Shown piece after piece: positions 48,626-57,301 of a stretch of DNA of 64,000 nucleotides (its first letter is position 1; each line of letters starts with the position of its first letter). Position numbers and translations under genes: made by a program. This DNA is from Sutcliffiella horikoshii DSM 8719 (GTDB taxonomy: Bacteria > Bacillota > Bacilli > Bacillales > Bacillaceae_I): the NCBI GenBank assembly GCA_001648575.1, contig LQXN01000066.1:310001-374000 (forward strand). Reading direction: 5' to 3'. The notes under the pieces were generated by a model. That model had not been told where the DNA came from, ran no database searches, and was given only the letters and a program-made list of their open reading frames with translations.

Positions 48626-49318
48626 ATGGAAATCGAACGAATTAATGATCATACAGTTAAGTTTTACATTTCGTACGGTGATATAGAAGAACGAGGATTT
48701 GACAGAGAAGAAATTTGGTATAACCGTGAACGCAGTGAAGAATTATTCTGGGAAATGATGGATGAAGCGCACGATGAAGAAGATTTCATGGTGGAAGGAC
48801 CATTATGGATCCAAGTTCAAGCGCTTGATAAAGGTTTGGAAGTCATTGTGACAAGGGCCCAGCTCTCAAAGGACGGTAAAAACTTTGAAGTTCCGGTGTC
48901 AGAAGATAAGCGTATTGATATTCCGGTCGATGAAAGAATCGAAGCACTTTTAGACCAGCATTTCAATTCCTCTGCTAAAGCGGATGAAGCGAAAGAAGAT
49001 AAAGCCGATGAGGAAAAAGATCTTCTGCAGTTCATGGTACGTTTCAAAGATTTGGAGTATATCATTTCTGCCAGTCATCGATTACAACACTTGGAAAATC
49101 TCAGCAACCATCTGTACTTTTATGAGAAGAATTATTATCTCTATGTTGATTTTTCAAGTGAACATTATACGGATGAGGAAATTGATAATGTGTTAAGTGT
49201 TTTACTCGAATTTGGGGAAGAATCGACCATCTCCATTCACCGTCTGCAAGAATATGGATCAGAAGTAGCCAAGGATGACGCTATGAAGGAAATGACAAAA
49301 CACTTTCCGCTAAGATAA
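48626..49318 (+). CDS. mecA: MecA adaptor protein for ClpC
   Basis: Adaptor of 230 residues that delivers ComK and ComS to ClpCP and controls competence. The N-terminal substrate-binding domain starts MEIERINDHTVKFYISYGDIEERGF. An acidic linker (about 105-135, rich in Glu, Asp and Lys) leads to the C-terminal ClpC-binding domain with FKDLEYIISASHRL and LYVDFS. ATG 48626 has AGAAGGGAG 9 bases upstream; the longer frame to 48545 is not conserved. Near spx, coiA and pepF, as in B. subtilis. Confidence 0.95.
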   Translation: MEIERINDHTVKFYISYGDIEERGFDREEIWYNRERSEELFWEMMDEAHDEEDFMVEGPLWIQVQALDKGLEVIVTRAQLSKDGKNFEVPVSEDKRIDIPVDERIEALLDQHFNSSAKADEAKEDKADEEKDLLQFMVRFKDLEYIISASHRLQHLENLSNHLYFYEKNYYLYVDFSSEHYTDEEIDNVLSVLLEFGEESTISIHRLQEYGSEVAKDDAMKEMTKHFPLR

Positions 49319-49324
49319 TGGGAG

Positions 49325-49357
49325 ACCGATTTCAAGAAGTTGAAATCGGTTTTTTTC
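49325..49357 (+). terminator. Terminator of mecA
   Basis: Perfect arms ACCGATTTCAA / TTGAAATCGGT, loop of four to five, seven T. Confidence 0.93.
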
Positions 49358-49419
49358 AAATTTAAGATACTATATATGAACTGAGCACTTTTGCTTTTGG
49401 ATGAGGAGATGAGATTCTT

Positions 49420-50931
49420 TTGAAAAACACCGTTAGGGTTATTGTATTTATTTTAGTCATCGGGGCGATTTTATTCGCCACTCAAGGTCTTTGGGAAGGA
49501 TGGCTACTAGGATCCATTTCCGTATTTTTTACCATCTCCGTTGTTTTTATCGCTTTCTTAATCTCTCTGGAAAACCGGCATCCGACTAGAACATTAACAT
49601 GGTTGGTTGTACTTGGGAGTTTCCCCGTCCTTGGTTTCTTCTTTTACTTGATCTTTGGCAGGAATGTAAGGAAACGTAGACTGTTTCAAAGAAAAGCATT
49701 ACTAGATAAAGAAGTGTTAGAAGAGGTGGAAGGAACAAGAGAATATTCTGAGGAAGACATGAGACTGCTTGATGAAAGTAAAAATGGCATGTTTCAACTT
49801 TCCCATAATATTGGCAGGAGTCCCATATCCTTTCGTACTGAAACGCTGGTACTGACAAACGGAAATCAGACATTCACCAGAATATTAGAGGAAATCAGTA
49901 AAGCGAAGCACCATATTCATTTTGAATATTATATTGTCCGAGACGATGAGATTGGTACACAAATCAAGGATTTATTGATTGAAAAAGCCAAAAGCGGTGT
50001 ACAAGTCAGGTTTTTATTTGATGCAGTGGGAAGCTTCCAGTTGGGAAGTAAATACATAAAAGATCTTCGTGCGGCAGGAGTTGAGATCATCTCATTCTCT
50101 CCTGTAAGAATACCTGTGTTCAATAATAAAATTAACTTCCGTAATCACCGGAAAATCATTGTTGTGGATGGAGAGGTCGGATTTGTAGGCGGTCTGAACA
50201 TAGGTGATGAATACCTTGGGCGTGACGAATATTTCGGATTTTGGAGGGATACCCACCTTTATGTTAGAGGGGAAGCGGTCAGGACCCTCCAGCTTATCTT
50301 TCTCCAGGATTGGTATTATGCGACAGATGAATCACTTCTCACTCCAAGCTATCTGACACCGACTCCCTTAGACGAGAAAAAATATGGCGGCGTACAGATG
50401 ATAGCTGGAGGGCCGGATCAGGAATGGGAAGTCATAAAAAGCTTATATTTTTCGATGATTACCTCTGCAAGGGAATCTATATGGATCGCATCCCCTTATT
50501 TTGTCCCGGATGATGATATCTTTACCGCTCTGAAAGTAGCAGCGCTTAGTGGACTGGATGTAAGGCTGCTGGTCCCTAAAAGGCCGGACAAGCGAATAGT
50601 ATATTATGCTTCCAGGTCATATTTTCCCGAAATGATGGAAGCAGGGGTAAAGATATATCAATATGAAAAAGGGTTCTTGCACAGCAAGGTGGTTGTTGTG
50701 GATGACCAGGTCGCTTCCATAGGGACAGCCAATATGGATATGAGAAGCTTCCATTTGAATTTTGAGGTGAATGCATTCCTTTATAACACGGACAGTGTCC
50801 AAACACTTGCGGAAGATTTTAAGCAAGACCTTCATGATGCCAAACCGATTGCGAAAGAAGTATTTGCCAATCGTCCATTTTATCAGAAGGTGTTTGAGTC
50901 CTTGGCTAGATTGGCATCACCACTTCTATAG
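49420..50931 (+). CDS. cls: Cardiolipin synthase
   Basis: Membrane phospholipase-D-family enzyme of 503 residues joining two phosphatidylglycerol molecules. Two N-terminal helices (about 5-25 and 35-70) precede two HKD sites: H243, K245, D250 (NHRKIIVVDG) and H421, K423, D428 (HSKVVVVDD). The C-terminus (FYQKVFESLARLASPLL) is typical. TTG start with AGGAG 11 bases upstream. Lies between mecA and coiA, where B. subtilis has no cls. Confidence 0.94.
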   Translation: MKNTVRVIVFILVIGAILFATQGLWEGWLLGSISVFFTISVVFIAFLISLENRHPTRTLTWLVVLGSFPVLGFFFYLIFGRNVRKRRLFQRKALLDKEVLEEVEGTREYSEEDMRLLDESKNGMFQLSHNIGRSPISFRTETLVLTNGNQTFTRILEEISKAKHHIHFEYYIVRDDEIGTQIKDLLIEKAKSGVQVRFLFDAVGSFQLGSKYIKDLRAAGVEIISFSPVRIPVFNNKINFRNHRKIIVVDGEVGFVGGLNIGDEYLGRDEYFGFWRDTHLYVRGEAVRTLQLIFLQDWYYATDESLLTPSYLTPTPLDEKKYGGVQMIAGGPDQEWEVIKSLYFSMITSARESIWIASPYFVPDDDIFTALKVAALSGLDVRLLVPKRPDKRIVYYASRSYFPEMMEAGVKIYQYEKGFLHSKVVVVDDQVASIGTANMDMRSFHLNFEVNAFLYNTDSVQTLAEDFKQDLHDAKPIAKEVFANRPFYQKVFESLARLASPLL

Positions 50932-50950
50932 GATATATGCTTGACGAAGT

Positions 50951-50974
50951 AAATTGCCGTATAACCGGCAATTT
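50951..50974. repeat. Palindrome twin 1 after cls
   Basis: AAATTGCCG ... CCGGCAATTT hairpin, without a T-run; 22 of 24 bases match the twin at 51183-51206. The two flank repeat copy E. Confidence 0.75.
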
Positions 50975-51011
50975 CAGTGTGAAGATAAAGCTTAGAATAT
51001 TGATATTCTTT

Positions 51012-51137
51012 AGTTGATCGCAGTGGAAGGAGCGAAGACTCCTGCGGGAGGAAGGGACAGGTAAGACCCCGCAACGGAGTGAGGAGGCTTACGGACCGCC
51101 CGCTGGAAAGCGAAGCTCCTGGAACGAAGATCAACTG
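51012..51137 (+). repeat. Bacillaceae intergenic repeat, copy E (forward)
   Basis: Ends AGTTGATC / GATCAACT pair; internal blocks GCGAAGACTCCTGCGGGAGG, AAGGGACAGGTAAGACCCCG, GAGGAGGCTTACGGACC and CCCGCTGGAAAGCGAAGC are the clearest of all copies. It lies in the 363-base gap between cls and coiA, between twin palindromes. Confidence 0.9.
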
Positions 51138-51182
51138 TTCCAACAGATAACTTAACTAATTTTTAGTTTGTAAACAGTTCTG

Positions 51183-51214
51183 AAATTGCCGGATTACCGG
51201 CAATTTATTTTTTT
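51183..51214 (+). terminator. Palindrome twin 2, likely cls terminator
   Basis: AAATTGCCGGATTACCGGCAATTT hairpin core (arms AAATTGCCGG / CCGGCAATTT) followed by a T-run. It would end a cls transcript that has passed through repeat copy E. Confidence 0.8.
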
Positions 51215-51294
51215 TGATACTTTTTGCAGGAAATTGTCTTATGATGACGAATCATACTCAGGTAAGAAAATATGAACAGGAAAGGTGTGTTTAA

Positions 51295-52485
51295 ATGTTT
51301 GTTGCCAAAAAGAAAGATGGTTCTTATTTCTCTCTCTTGGACTGGAAAAGAAGAGAGGACATGGAACGCATTACAAAAGGGGAATCCTTTTATTGCCCTG
51401 CTTGTAACAGTTCCCTACTACTCAAACAAGGGAAGGTCCGCCGAATCCACTTTGCCCATCTGAATAAATCCTGCACAGCTTCCTCTGAATCCGAAAGCCC
51501 TTATCATCTTGAAGGGAAAGTTAAGTTGTACGAAAGTCTCCTTCAATACAACCAACCCATTTTAGAACATTACATTCCCAATACCCAACAACGTGCAGAT
51601 GTGTATGTGGAAACAAACTATGGAAGATATGCCTTTGAGTTTCAGTGTTCAAATCTCCCAGCTCAAGAATTCAAGCGACGTACTAAACTCTATGAAAGGG
51701 AGGGTATTCGCCCTATGTGGATCATCGGGCAAGAAAAGCTGGGTCCACCTGACAACAATGACAGCCCGCTTAAATTATCCCCGTTTCAATGGCGTTTCCT
51801 GCAAAGACCCTCTCCTCATATTCAGCCATTCATCCTAAGCTTCTGCCCTTACCAATCCATATTCACTTATCATCAACCCATTTTCTCCATCAACAGCTCC
51901 ACCACCTATGTAAATTCCATGACCAGTGAAAATTGGATAGAGCAGCCCGGCATTTCATTTCAAAAGCGTCCCATATGGAAAGAACACTATCTTCATTATA
52001 AAAAGAAGTGGAGATACGAATACTCTTTCTATAAACCGTATCAGAAGTTAAGAAAATATTGCTATGGGAACATGAACATCCCCTTATCCCTTCTTCCTTC
52101 AGAAATTGGTCTCCCTGTCCCATCGTTTTACCATATCCACACATCCCTTATTGAATGGCAGGCATGGTTATATTTTGATTCGATCTACCATATGCCACCT
52201 CTTACATTGATACATTTACCTTCTGTATTGAAAAACTTCCGTTTCCGTTTGAAGAGTACTGATATTTCTTTAAGAGAATTACCACTTGTAAAGGTAGGAG
52301 CTTATGAGGATGCGATTGTTGAATATTTGAACGCGTTAGTTGAAATAGGATTGTTGGAAAGGGAAACGCCAACGATTTACCGTGTCCTCAAAAAAAGCTT
52401 ACCTTTATCAACCATGGAGGAAGCTCATAAACAGGACCAGGTGGTTCTGCAGACCTTGTTAAGAACTAAACAAACTACCGATTAA
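51295..52485 (+). CDS. coiA: Competence protein CoiA
   Basis: Nuclease-fold protein of 396 residues required in competence for processing incoming single-stranded DNA. An N-terminal zinc-ribbon-like region (FYCPACNSS, C34/C37, with HFAH and C60) precedes a PD-(D/E)XK core: D102 in RADVYVE and E115/Q117 in AFEFQCS. The C-terminal part is poorly conserved. AAAGGTGTG lies before the ATG. No clear ComK box was seen, and it is followed closely by pepF. Confidence 0.92.
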   Translation: MFVAKKKDGSYFSLLDWKRREDMERITKGESFYCPACNSSLLLKQGKVRRIHFAHLNKSCTASSESESPYHLEGKVKLYESLLQYNQPILEHYIPNTQQRADVYVETNYGRYAFEFQCSNLPAQEFKRRTKLYEREGIRPMWIIGQEKLGPPDNNDSPLKLSPFQWRFLQRPSPHIQPFILSFCPYQSIFTYHQPIFSINSSTTYVNSMTSENWIEQPGISFQKRPIWKEHYLHYKKKWRYEYSFYKPYQKLRKYCYGNMNIPLSLLPSEIGLPVPSFYHIHTSLIEWQAWLYFDSIYHMPPLTLIHLPSVLKNFRFRLKSTDISLRELPLVKVGAYEDAIVEYLNALVEIGLLERETPTIYRVLKKSLPLSTMEEAHKQDQVVLQTLLRTKQTTD

Positions 52486-52564
52486 TAAAAGAAAAAAGGG
52501 AATAATAAGGTTGTGTCGAATAGTTAATAATGATTTACTTTTTATTTTCAAAGGGGGTTTTATA

Positions 52565-54379
52565 ATGGCGGAACAAACTGCTGTTAAGAAATTACAAGAA
52601 CGAAAAGACATTTCTGTGGAGGATACATGGAAATTAGAAGATATCTTCCCAAGTGATGAGGCATGGGAAAAAGAGTTCCAAGAAGTAAAGGGTATGATTT
52701 CAAAGATCAAGGATTATGAAGGAAAACTATCCGAATCAGCTGATACATTATACGAAGCTTTTCAATATCAAGACTCTATTTCCAGCCGATTAGGTAAGTT
52801 ATATACATATGCCCATATGCGTTATGACCAAGATACAACTAATTCCTTCTACCAGGGCTTGAATGATCGAGCGACAAACTTATACACACAAGTAGCCAGT
52901 GCACTTTCCTTTCTCGTGCCTGAAATCCTTACGATGAAGGAAGAGGAAATCACACAGTTCATCCAAGAAAAGAAAGAGCTAGCTTTATATGAGCATTCCT
53001 TGGACGAAATCAACCGTCAGCGCCCGCATGTTCTTTCTGCTAAGGAAGAAGCATTGCTTGCTGAAGCATCCGAGGTATTATCCTCATCCTCCAATACATT
53101 TGGCATGCTCAATAATGCCGATATCACATTTCCGTCAGTAAAAGACGAGAGCGGGGAAGAAGTAGAAATTACACACGGACGCTATATCCGATTCCTTGAA
53201 AGCGAAGACCAAGAAGTGCGTAAGAACGCATTCAAAGCGGTCTATGAAACTTATGGCAAGTACCGTAATACTTTCTCCAGCACACTTGGTGGGGCTGTGA
53301 AAAAAGACAACTTCCAAGCTAAGGTCAGAAACTATGATTCTGCCCGTCAGGCTGCATTAAGCAACAACAATATACCTGAAACCGTCTATGACAACCTGGT
53401 GAATACAATCAACAAAAATCTTCACCTGTTGCACCGCTATGTGGATCTGCGTAAAAAAGTCCTTGGCGTAGAAGAGTTGCATATGTATGACCTTTACACG
53501 CCACTTGTCAAAGAGGCGAACATGAATGTGTCCTATGAGGATGCGAAGGATTACTTGATTAAAGGCCTTGCCCCACTTGGACAAGAATACCTTGATATTG
53601 TTAAAGAAGGGTTCGACAACAGATGGGTGGATGTTCAAGAGAACAAAGGCAAGCGTTCCGGGGCATATTCTTCCGGAACATATGGCACTAATCCATACAT
53701 CCTGATGAACTGGCAGGACAATGTGAATAACCTGTTCACTCTTGCCCATGAGTTCGGCCATTCCGTACACAGTTATTACACGAGAAAAACCCAACCATAC
53801 CCGTATGGTAACTATTCCATCTTCGTTGCGGAAGTTGCTTCCACTTGTAACGAAGCATTGTTAAATGATTATCTGTTAAAGACAATTGATGATGACAAAA
53901 AGCGCCTATACTTGCTGAACCATTACCTAGAAGGGTTCCGCGGCACGGTATTCCGTCAAACAATGTTTGCTGAATTTGAGCACAAAATTCATGAGCTTGC
54001 TCAAAGTGGAGAAGCATTGACAGCAGACCTGTTAACAGAAACTTATTACGAATTGAACAAAAAGTACTTTGGTGAGAACATCACGATTGACGAAGAAATC
54101 GGTTTAGAGTGGGCAAGAATCCCTCACTTCTATTACAACTATTATGTGTACCAATATGCTACCGGGTACAGTGCTGCAACAGCCCTTAGCAAGCAGATCC
54201 TTGAAGAAGGACAGCCAGCTGTTGATCGTTATCTGGAATTCCTTAAAGCGGGAAGCTCTGATTATCCGATCGAAGTGTTGAAAAAGGCTGGAGTGGATAT
54301 GACTGAATCCAATCCTATTGAAGAGGCATGTAAGGTATTTGAGGAGAAATTGAAAGAGATGGAAGAGTTGCTTTCTTAA
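52565..54379 (+). CDS. pepF: Oligoendopeptidase F
   Basis: Cytoplasmic zinc endopeptidase of the M3B family, 604 residues, cutting peptides of about 7-17 residues. The zinc site HEFGH starts at H395 (E396 catalytic, H399 second ligand); the third ligand Glu lies in VAEVASTCNEALL about 30 residues further on. It degrades peptides imported by App and Opp, and PepF can also act on competence or sporulation peptides. ATG 52565 has AAAGGGGG 7 bases upstream. Confidence 0.96.
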   Translation: MAEQTAVKKLQERKDISVEDTWKLEDIFPSDEAWEKEFQEVKGMISKIKDYEGKLSESADTLYEAFQYQDSISSRLGKLYTYAHMRYDQDTTNSFYQGLNDRATNLYTQVASALSFLVPEILTMKEEEITQFIQEKKELALYEHSLDEINRQRPHVLSAKEEALLAEASEVLSSSSNTFGMLNNADITFPSVKDESGEEVEITHGRYIRFLESEDQEVRKNAFKAVYETYGKYRNTFSSTLGGAVKKDNFQAKVRNYDSARQAALSNNNIPETVYDNLVNTINKNLHLLHRYVDLRKKVLGVEELHMYDLYTPLVKEANMNVSYEDAKDYLIKGLAPLGQEYLDIVKEGFDNRWVDVQENKGKRSGAYSSGTYGTNPYILMNWQDNVNNLFTLAHEFGHSVHSYYTRKTQPYPYGNYSIFVAEVASTCNEALLNDYLLKTIDDDKKRLYLLNHYLEGFRGTVFRQTMFAEFEHKIHELAQSGEALTADLLTETYYELNKKYFGENITIDEEIGLEWARIPHFYYNYYVYQYATGYSAATALSKQILEEGQPAVDRYLEFLKAGSSDYPIEVLKKAGVDMTESNPIEEACKVFEEKLKEMEELLS

Positions 54380-54391
54380 TCGGACAAATGG

Positions 54392-54420
54392 GGACCACCT
54401 TATGAAGGGTGGTTCTTTTT
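54392..54420 (+). terminator. Terminator of pepF
   Basis: Arms GACCACCTT / AGGGTGGTTC with T-run. Confidence 0.85.
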
Positions 54421-54442
54421 ATGTGGAGGGGGAAAGATAAGT

Positions 54443-54619
54443 TTATTTAAATCCTTTAAAACGTCGTTGATTATTCAATAGCGCAATAAGCAGAAACAAC
54501 GAAAAAAATAATATAGGGGAAGTAAGATAAATCGGATACAGTTTCATAAGTCCAAGTACATTTATAAAAAGGCTTAACAGAATAAATACTAAACAAAGGA
54601 TGAAAGGGATTTTTGTCAT
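54443..54619 (-). CDS. YizD-like small membrane protein
   Basis: A 58-residue protein with two helices (about 4-24 and 29-50) and a basic tail NNQRRFKGFK. It occupies the place of B. subtilis yizD, between pepF and roxS/yjbH, and has a similar size; sequence identity could not be tested. AAAGGAGCC lies 7-8 bases before the ATG; the longer frame to 54754 has no ribosome site. Confidence 0.65.
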   Translation of the reverse strand: MTKIPFILCLVFILLSLFINVLGLMKLYPIYLTSPILFFSLFLLIALLNNQRRFKGFK

Positions 54620-54720
54620 ATGGAAGGCTCCTTTTAACATACTTGTACATCTACTAGTTATTTGTACGTAAAAGGGTGATGTTTCATTACGAAAAATTCT
54701 AAAAAAACAATTTAATCCGA

Positions 54721-54806
54721 TTGTGACAATGTTGTGAACTAGAGGTCTAACCACTTGTCAAAAGTCGACAATATCTGATATATTTATAACTGTGAAACGA
54801 TTCACA
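54721..54806 (+). promoter_or_regulatory. roxS promoter with ResD-like and Rex-like sites
   Basis: Two TTGTGA-type boxes 11 bases apart (TTGTGAC at 54721, TTGTGAA at 54732) resemble tandem ResD sites. The promoter reads TTGTCA, 18-base spacer, TATATT (54755-54784). TGTGAAACGATTCACA at 54791-54806 matches the Rex operator TGTGAANNNNTTCACA exactly and sits at the start site. In B. subtilis roxS is activated by ResD and repressed by Rex. Confidence 0.75.
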
Positions 54807-54911
54807 AACAAACATATACCCCTTTGTTTGACCGTGAAAAATTTCTCCCATCCCCTTTGTTGTCTTTAATGACAATAGATTAGCCCTGGTCCCGTTGACC
54901 AGGGCTTTTCC
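54791..54911 (+). ncRNA. roxS: RoxS (RsaE) small regulatory RNA
   Basis: About 115-120 bases. I recognise the strongly conserved RsaE core: AACAAACATATACCCCTTTG, then GTGAAAAATTTCTCCCATCC and CCTTTGTT. The two C-rich loops (ACCCCTTTG and TCCCATCCCC) base-pair with ribosome sites of target mRNAs for central metabolism and redox balance. An intrinsic terminator (AGCCCTGGTC / GACCAGGGCT, then T-run) ends it at about 54911. Location between yizD and yjbH matches B. subtilis. The exact 5' end is estimated. Confidence 0.93.
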
Positions 54912-54950
54912 TATTTTTATATAACTTTCAGCGCTGTTTTCCGTTGCAGA

Positions 54951-55056
54951 CTGTTGATCTTCGTTACAGGAGCTTACGCTTATCCGAAGGTCGGTCCGTA
55001 AGCCTCCTCGGCTACGCCTGCGGAGTCTTACATGTCCCTTCCTCTGCGATCAACTA
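54951..55056 (-). repeat. Bacillaceae intergenic repeat, copy F (reverse)
   Basis: Ends CTGTTGATC / GATCAACTAG; internal blocks match copy E on the minus strand (GAAGGGACATGTAAGACTCC, GAGGAGGCTTACGGACC). It is the shortest complete copy (106 bases), lacking part of the GGAAAGCGAAG arm. It lies just downstream of roxS in the gap before spxH. Confidence 0.85.
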
Positions 55057-55094
55057 GGAAATTTCATTATTCTAATGTTTTGTCCACACACTGA

Positions 55095-55133
55095 AACGGA
55101 AGAGGAAAACCTTTTGAGTTTTCCTCTTCCGTT
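55095..55133 (-). terminator. Terminator hairpin after spxH
   Basis: Perfect 16-base arms AACGGAAGAGGAAAAC / GTTTTCCTCTTCCGTT; only a short T-run on the minus strand. Confidence 0.75.
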
Positions 55134-55151
55134 GAGCTATTGAAATAACCA

Positions 55152-56024
55152 TCAATTCGCAATATATCTCCAAAATGTCCCGTACTTCACAGGAACCTTC
55201 TCTACACGCTGTGCCAGCTGAAGCTTCTTTAATTCATGCTCGACTTCCACGATCGGCAGGTTATACACGACTGAAATTTCCTTTGTTGCTACAAAAGAAA
55301 ACTGTGAAAGGAAATCTTCAAGCGGTGGCAGTATTTTCGGAAAAGGTTGTTCCCCGAGCATGTCTTGCAAAATATGAACATACACCTCATAGGAATGATA
55401 ACCGGAAACCTTAATACCTTCCTCTTCAATATTTTCGTTGAAGAAAACAAGTGTAGGTATCTCGGAAACGTCCATCTCGTTGGTGATTTTAAAATCACAA
55501 TTCAACGCCTTGGATGCACTATCCCCGTTCATATCCCTTGTGAACTCTTCCATGTCGAGCCCAACTGATTCCGCACACTCCATCAGGACGGACAATTCTG
55601 ATATGTTTTGTTTTTCGAGGAATAAGACCTCTTGCAGTTTTCTCAAGAACTTGATTCCTGCCTTGCGTCCTTGAAGCTCGGCTGCCTTGATTGCAATCGA
55701 TGCAACATAAGGAGATTCTATTGGATTCTCAAGCCACAAGGACCCATCACAGGACATGCCGGAACGGGTTGCGGTACGTTCCCATACTTGTGCCATGGAA
55801 GCAGCATAATGCTTTTTCGCTAGGTTAAGGGAAGTAAGCTGGCCAGTCACAATATGTTTGATCGTGAAATACTGCCCATATTGGACATGCAACTTTTTTA
55901 ACATCGGCTCCAAGGCCCAGCACTCCGGGCAAAGTGGATCGATGAAGAAGTATATCTCTATTGGTTTATTGGTGGTATGCTGGATGTTTTTTAAATAAAA
56001 TGATTTTTTATCTTTACAGGTCAC
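55152..56024 (-). CDS. spxH: SpxH (YjbH), adaptor for Spx degradation
   Basis: DsbA-like thioredoxin-fold protein of 290 residues that binds Spx and presents it to ClpXP. An early CPEC motif (C32 and C35 in [13 protein letters not shown]) and the helical insertion are visible. No signal peptide, consistent with a cytoplasmic adaptor. GTG start overlaps the last 11 bases of the upstream globin gene, with GGAAG before it, so the two are translated together, as yjbI-yjbH are in B. subtilis. Confidence 0.93.
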   Translation of the reverse strand: MTCKDKKSFYLKNIQHTTNKPIEIYFFIDPLCPECWALEPMLKKLHVQYGQYFTIKHIVTGQLTSLNLAKKHYAASMAQVWERTATRSGMSCDGSLWLENPIESPYVASIAIKAAELQGRKAGIKFLRKLQEVLFLEKQNISELSVLMECAESVGLDMEEFTRDMNGDSASKALNCDFKITNEMDVSEIPTLVFFNENIEEEGIKVSGYHSYEVYVHILQDMLGEQPFPKILPPLEDFLSQFSFVATKEISVVYNLPIVEVEHELKKLQLAQRVEKVPVKYGTFWRYIAN

Positions 56025-56430
56025 ATGAATCTTCCTTTTCTTCAGGTTTGTCTGGGGTATTGATCATATGTTGAGCCGTTAAAACTAAACGCTGAAAAAA
56101 TTCCTTTCGATATGAACCCTCAAGTCCTATTTCATCCATCGCTTCTTCCATACAAGCTAACCATGCTTTTGCCCGCTTAGGAGTTATTTCAAAAGGCATG
56201 TGACGGGCGCGAAGCATCGGGTGCCCATGTTCACTTGTGTATAGCGGTGGACCGCCTAAATACTGGGTGAGAAATTGTTTTTGCTTTCTTGCCGTTTCCG
56301 TTAAATCATTCGGAAAAATCGGAGCTAAACTGGGATGGCGACCAACACGATCGTAAAATGCATCTACAAGTTCATCAAGAACTTGTTCTCCGCCAACAGC
56401 TTCAAAAGGTGATTGTATTTTATCCATCAT
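56014..56430 (-). CDS. yjbI: Truncated hemoglobin YjbI
   Basis: Group II (trHbO) globin of 138 residues, haem-binding. The family core is clear: [24 protein letters not shown], then [28 protein letters not shown], where the last-but-few His (RARHMPF) is the proximal ligand. Its co-transcription with SpxH suggests a link to oxidative or nitrosative stress; this is inferred. GGAG lies 6 bases before the ATG; a second ATG follows. Confidence 0.94.
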   Translation of the reverse strand: MMDKIQSPFEAVGGEQVLDELVDAFYDRVGRHPSLAPIFPNDLTETARKQKQFLTQYLGGPPLYTSEHGHPMLRARHMPFEITPKRAKAWLACMEEAMDEIGLEGSYRKEFFQRLVLTAQHMINTPDKPEEKEDSCDL

Positions 56431-56570
56431 TTTTAACTCCTATCAATTTCAAAGTAACGATTGTATGTATATTTTAGCAATGTGGTTATTATATCTCAAA
56501 CAATACGATTCCACCCTTGCAAAATACAGGGAAAAAAGGGAGTGGGGTGGGAGGTGTTATTGTATTTATT

Positions 56571-56608
56571 CCAAAAAAAAAACCACTCATGCATACTTTG
56601 CACAAGTG
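56571..56608 (-). terminator. Terminator of the yjbK-yjbJ unit
   Basis: Stem CCACTTGTGC / GCATGAGTGG (imperfect), then ten T on the minus strand. Confidence 0.75.
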
Positions 56609-56626
56609 GAATGGATGAAAAACCAT

Positions 56627-57301
56627 TCAGGCATTATAGCTGCCTGTAACTTTTCGAACATAATTCATTGTTTCCTTAAATGGTGGAATGCCGTTATATT
56701 TATCTACATTTCCTGGGCCGGCATTATAAGCTGCCAGTGCAAGTGTTAAGTCGCCGTCATACTTGTCCAGCATTTGGCGGATGTATTTGGTTCCCCCCAT
56801 AATGTTTTGTCGGGGATCCATGGAATTGTTCACACCCAAGCCTTTTGCTGTTAAAGGCATGAGTTGCATCAAGCCAGCAGCCCCGGCATGGCTTACAGCT
56901 GTCGGGTTGAAATTGGACTCGTGTTGAATGATGGATTTAATTAATTTCGGATCAACACCATATTTCTCAGATGCTTCCTTTATTATTTCCTCGAAGTCAG
57001 TGCGTCTAGCTGCACTGGTGATTACTTTATCGGCACTGGCTTCGGCGATATCGGAGGCAATCACTTGCATATGGCTTGATGCCGAGAAATTAAGTGCTGC
57101 ATTGTTTAACGGATGGGAAAAAGGAAGGGGATCGTTTGCACCTGGACTTTTCCCTGAAATGCCTGTGCTGCCATCTTCTAAAAAACCGGAAAGGATAGAC
57201 GCAAAGGGAGGGGAAGATGAAGGGCTGTTCATCGATTTATTTCCTTGAAAACTTTGCATTGCCTGCAGTTGCATCATCGAACGGAGCTGTTCTACATTCA
57301 T
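56627..57301 (-). CDS. yjbJ: Lytic transglycosylase-like protein YjbJ
   Basis: A 224-residue SLT-type lytic transglycosylase that cuts peptidoglycan glycan strands. The C-terminal domain has catalytic E128 (IIQHESNFNP), GLMQLMPLTAKGLG, then AYNAGPGNVDKYNG and YVRKV. The first 110 residues are a low-complexity, Ser/Pro-rich linker. No classical signal peptide is visible, so export is uncertain. Its ATG overlaps the end of yjbK by 4 bases. Confidence 0.92.
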   Translation of the reverse strand: MNVEQLRSMMQLQAMQSFQGNKSMNSPSSSPPFASILSGFLEDGSTGISGKSPGANDPLPFSHPLNNAALNFSASSHMQVIASDIAEASADKVITSAARRTDFEEIIKEASEKYGVDPKLIKSIIQHESNFNPTAVSHAGAAGLMQLMPLTAKGLGVNNSMDPRQNIMGGTKYIRQMLDKYDGDLTLALAAYNAGPGNVDKYNGIPPFKETMNYVRKVTGSYNA

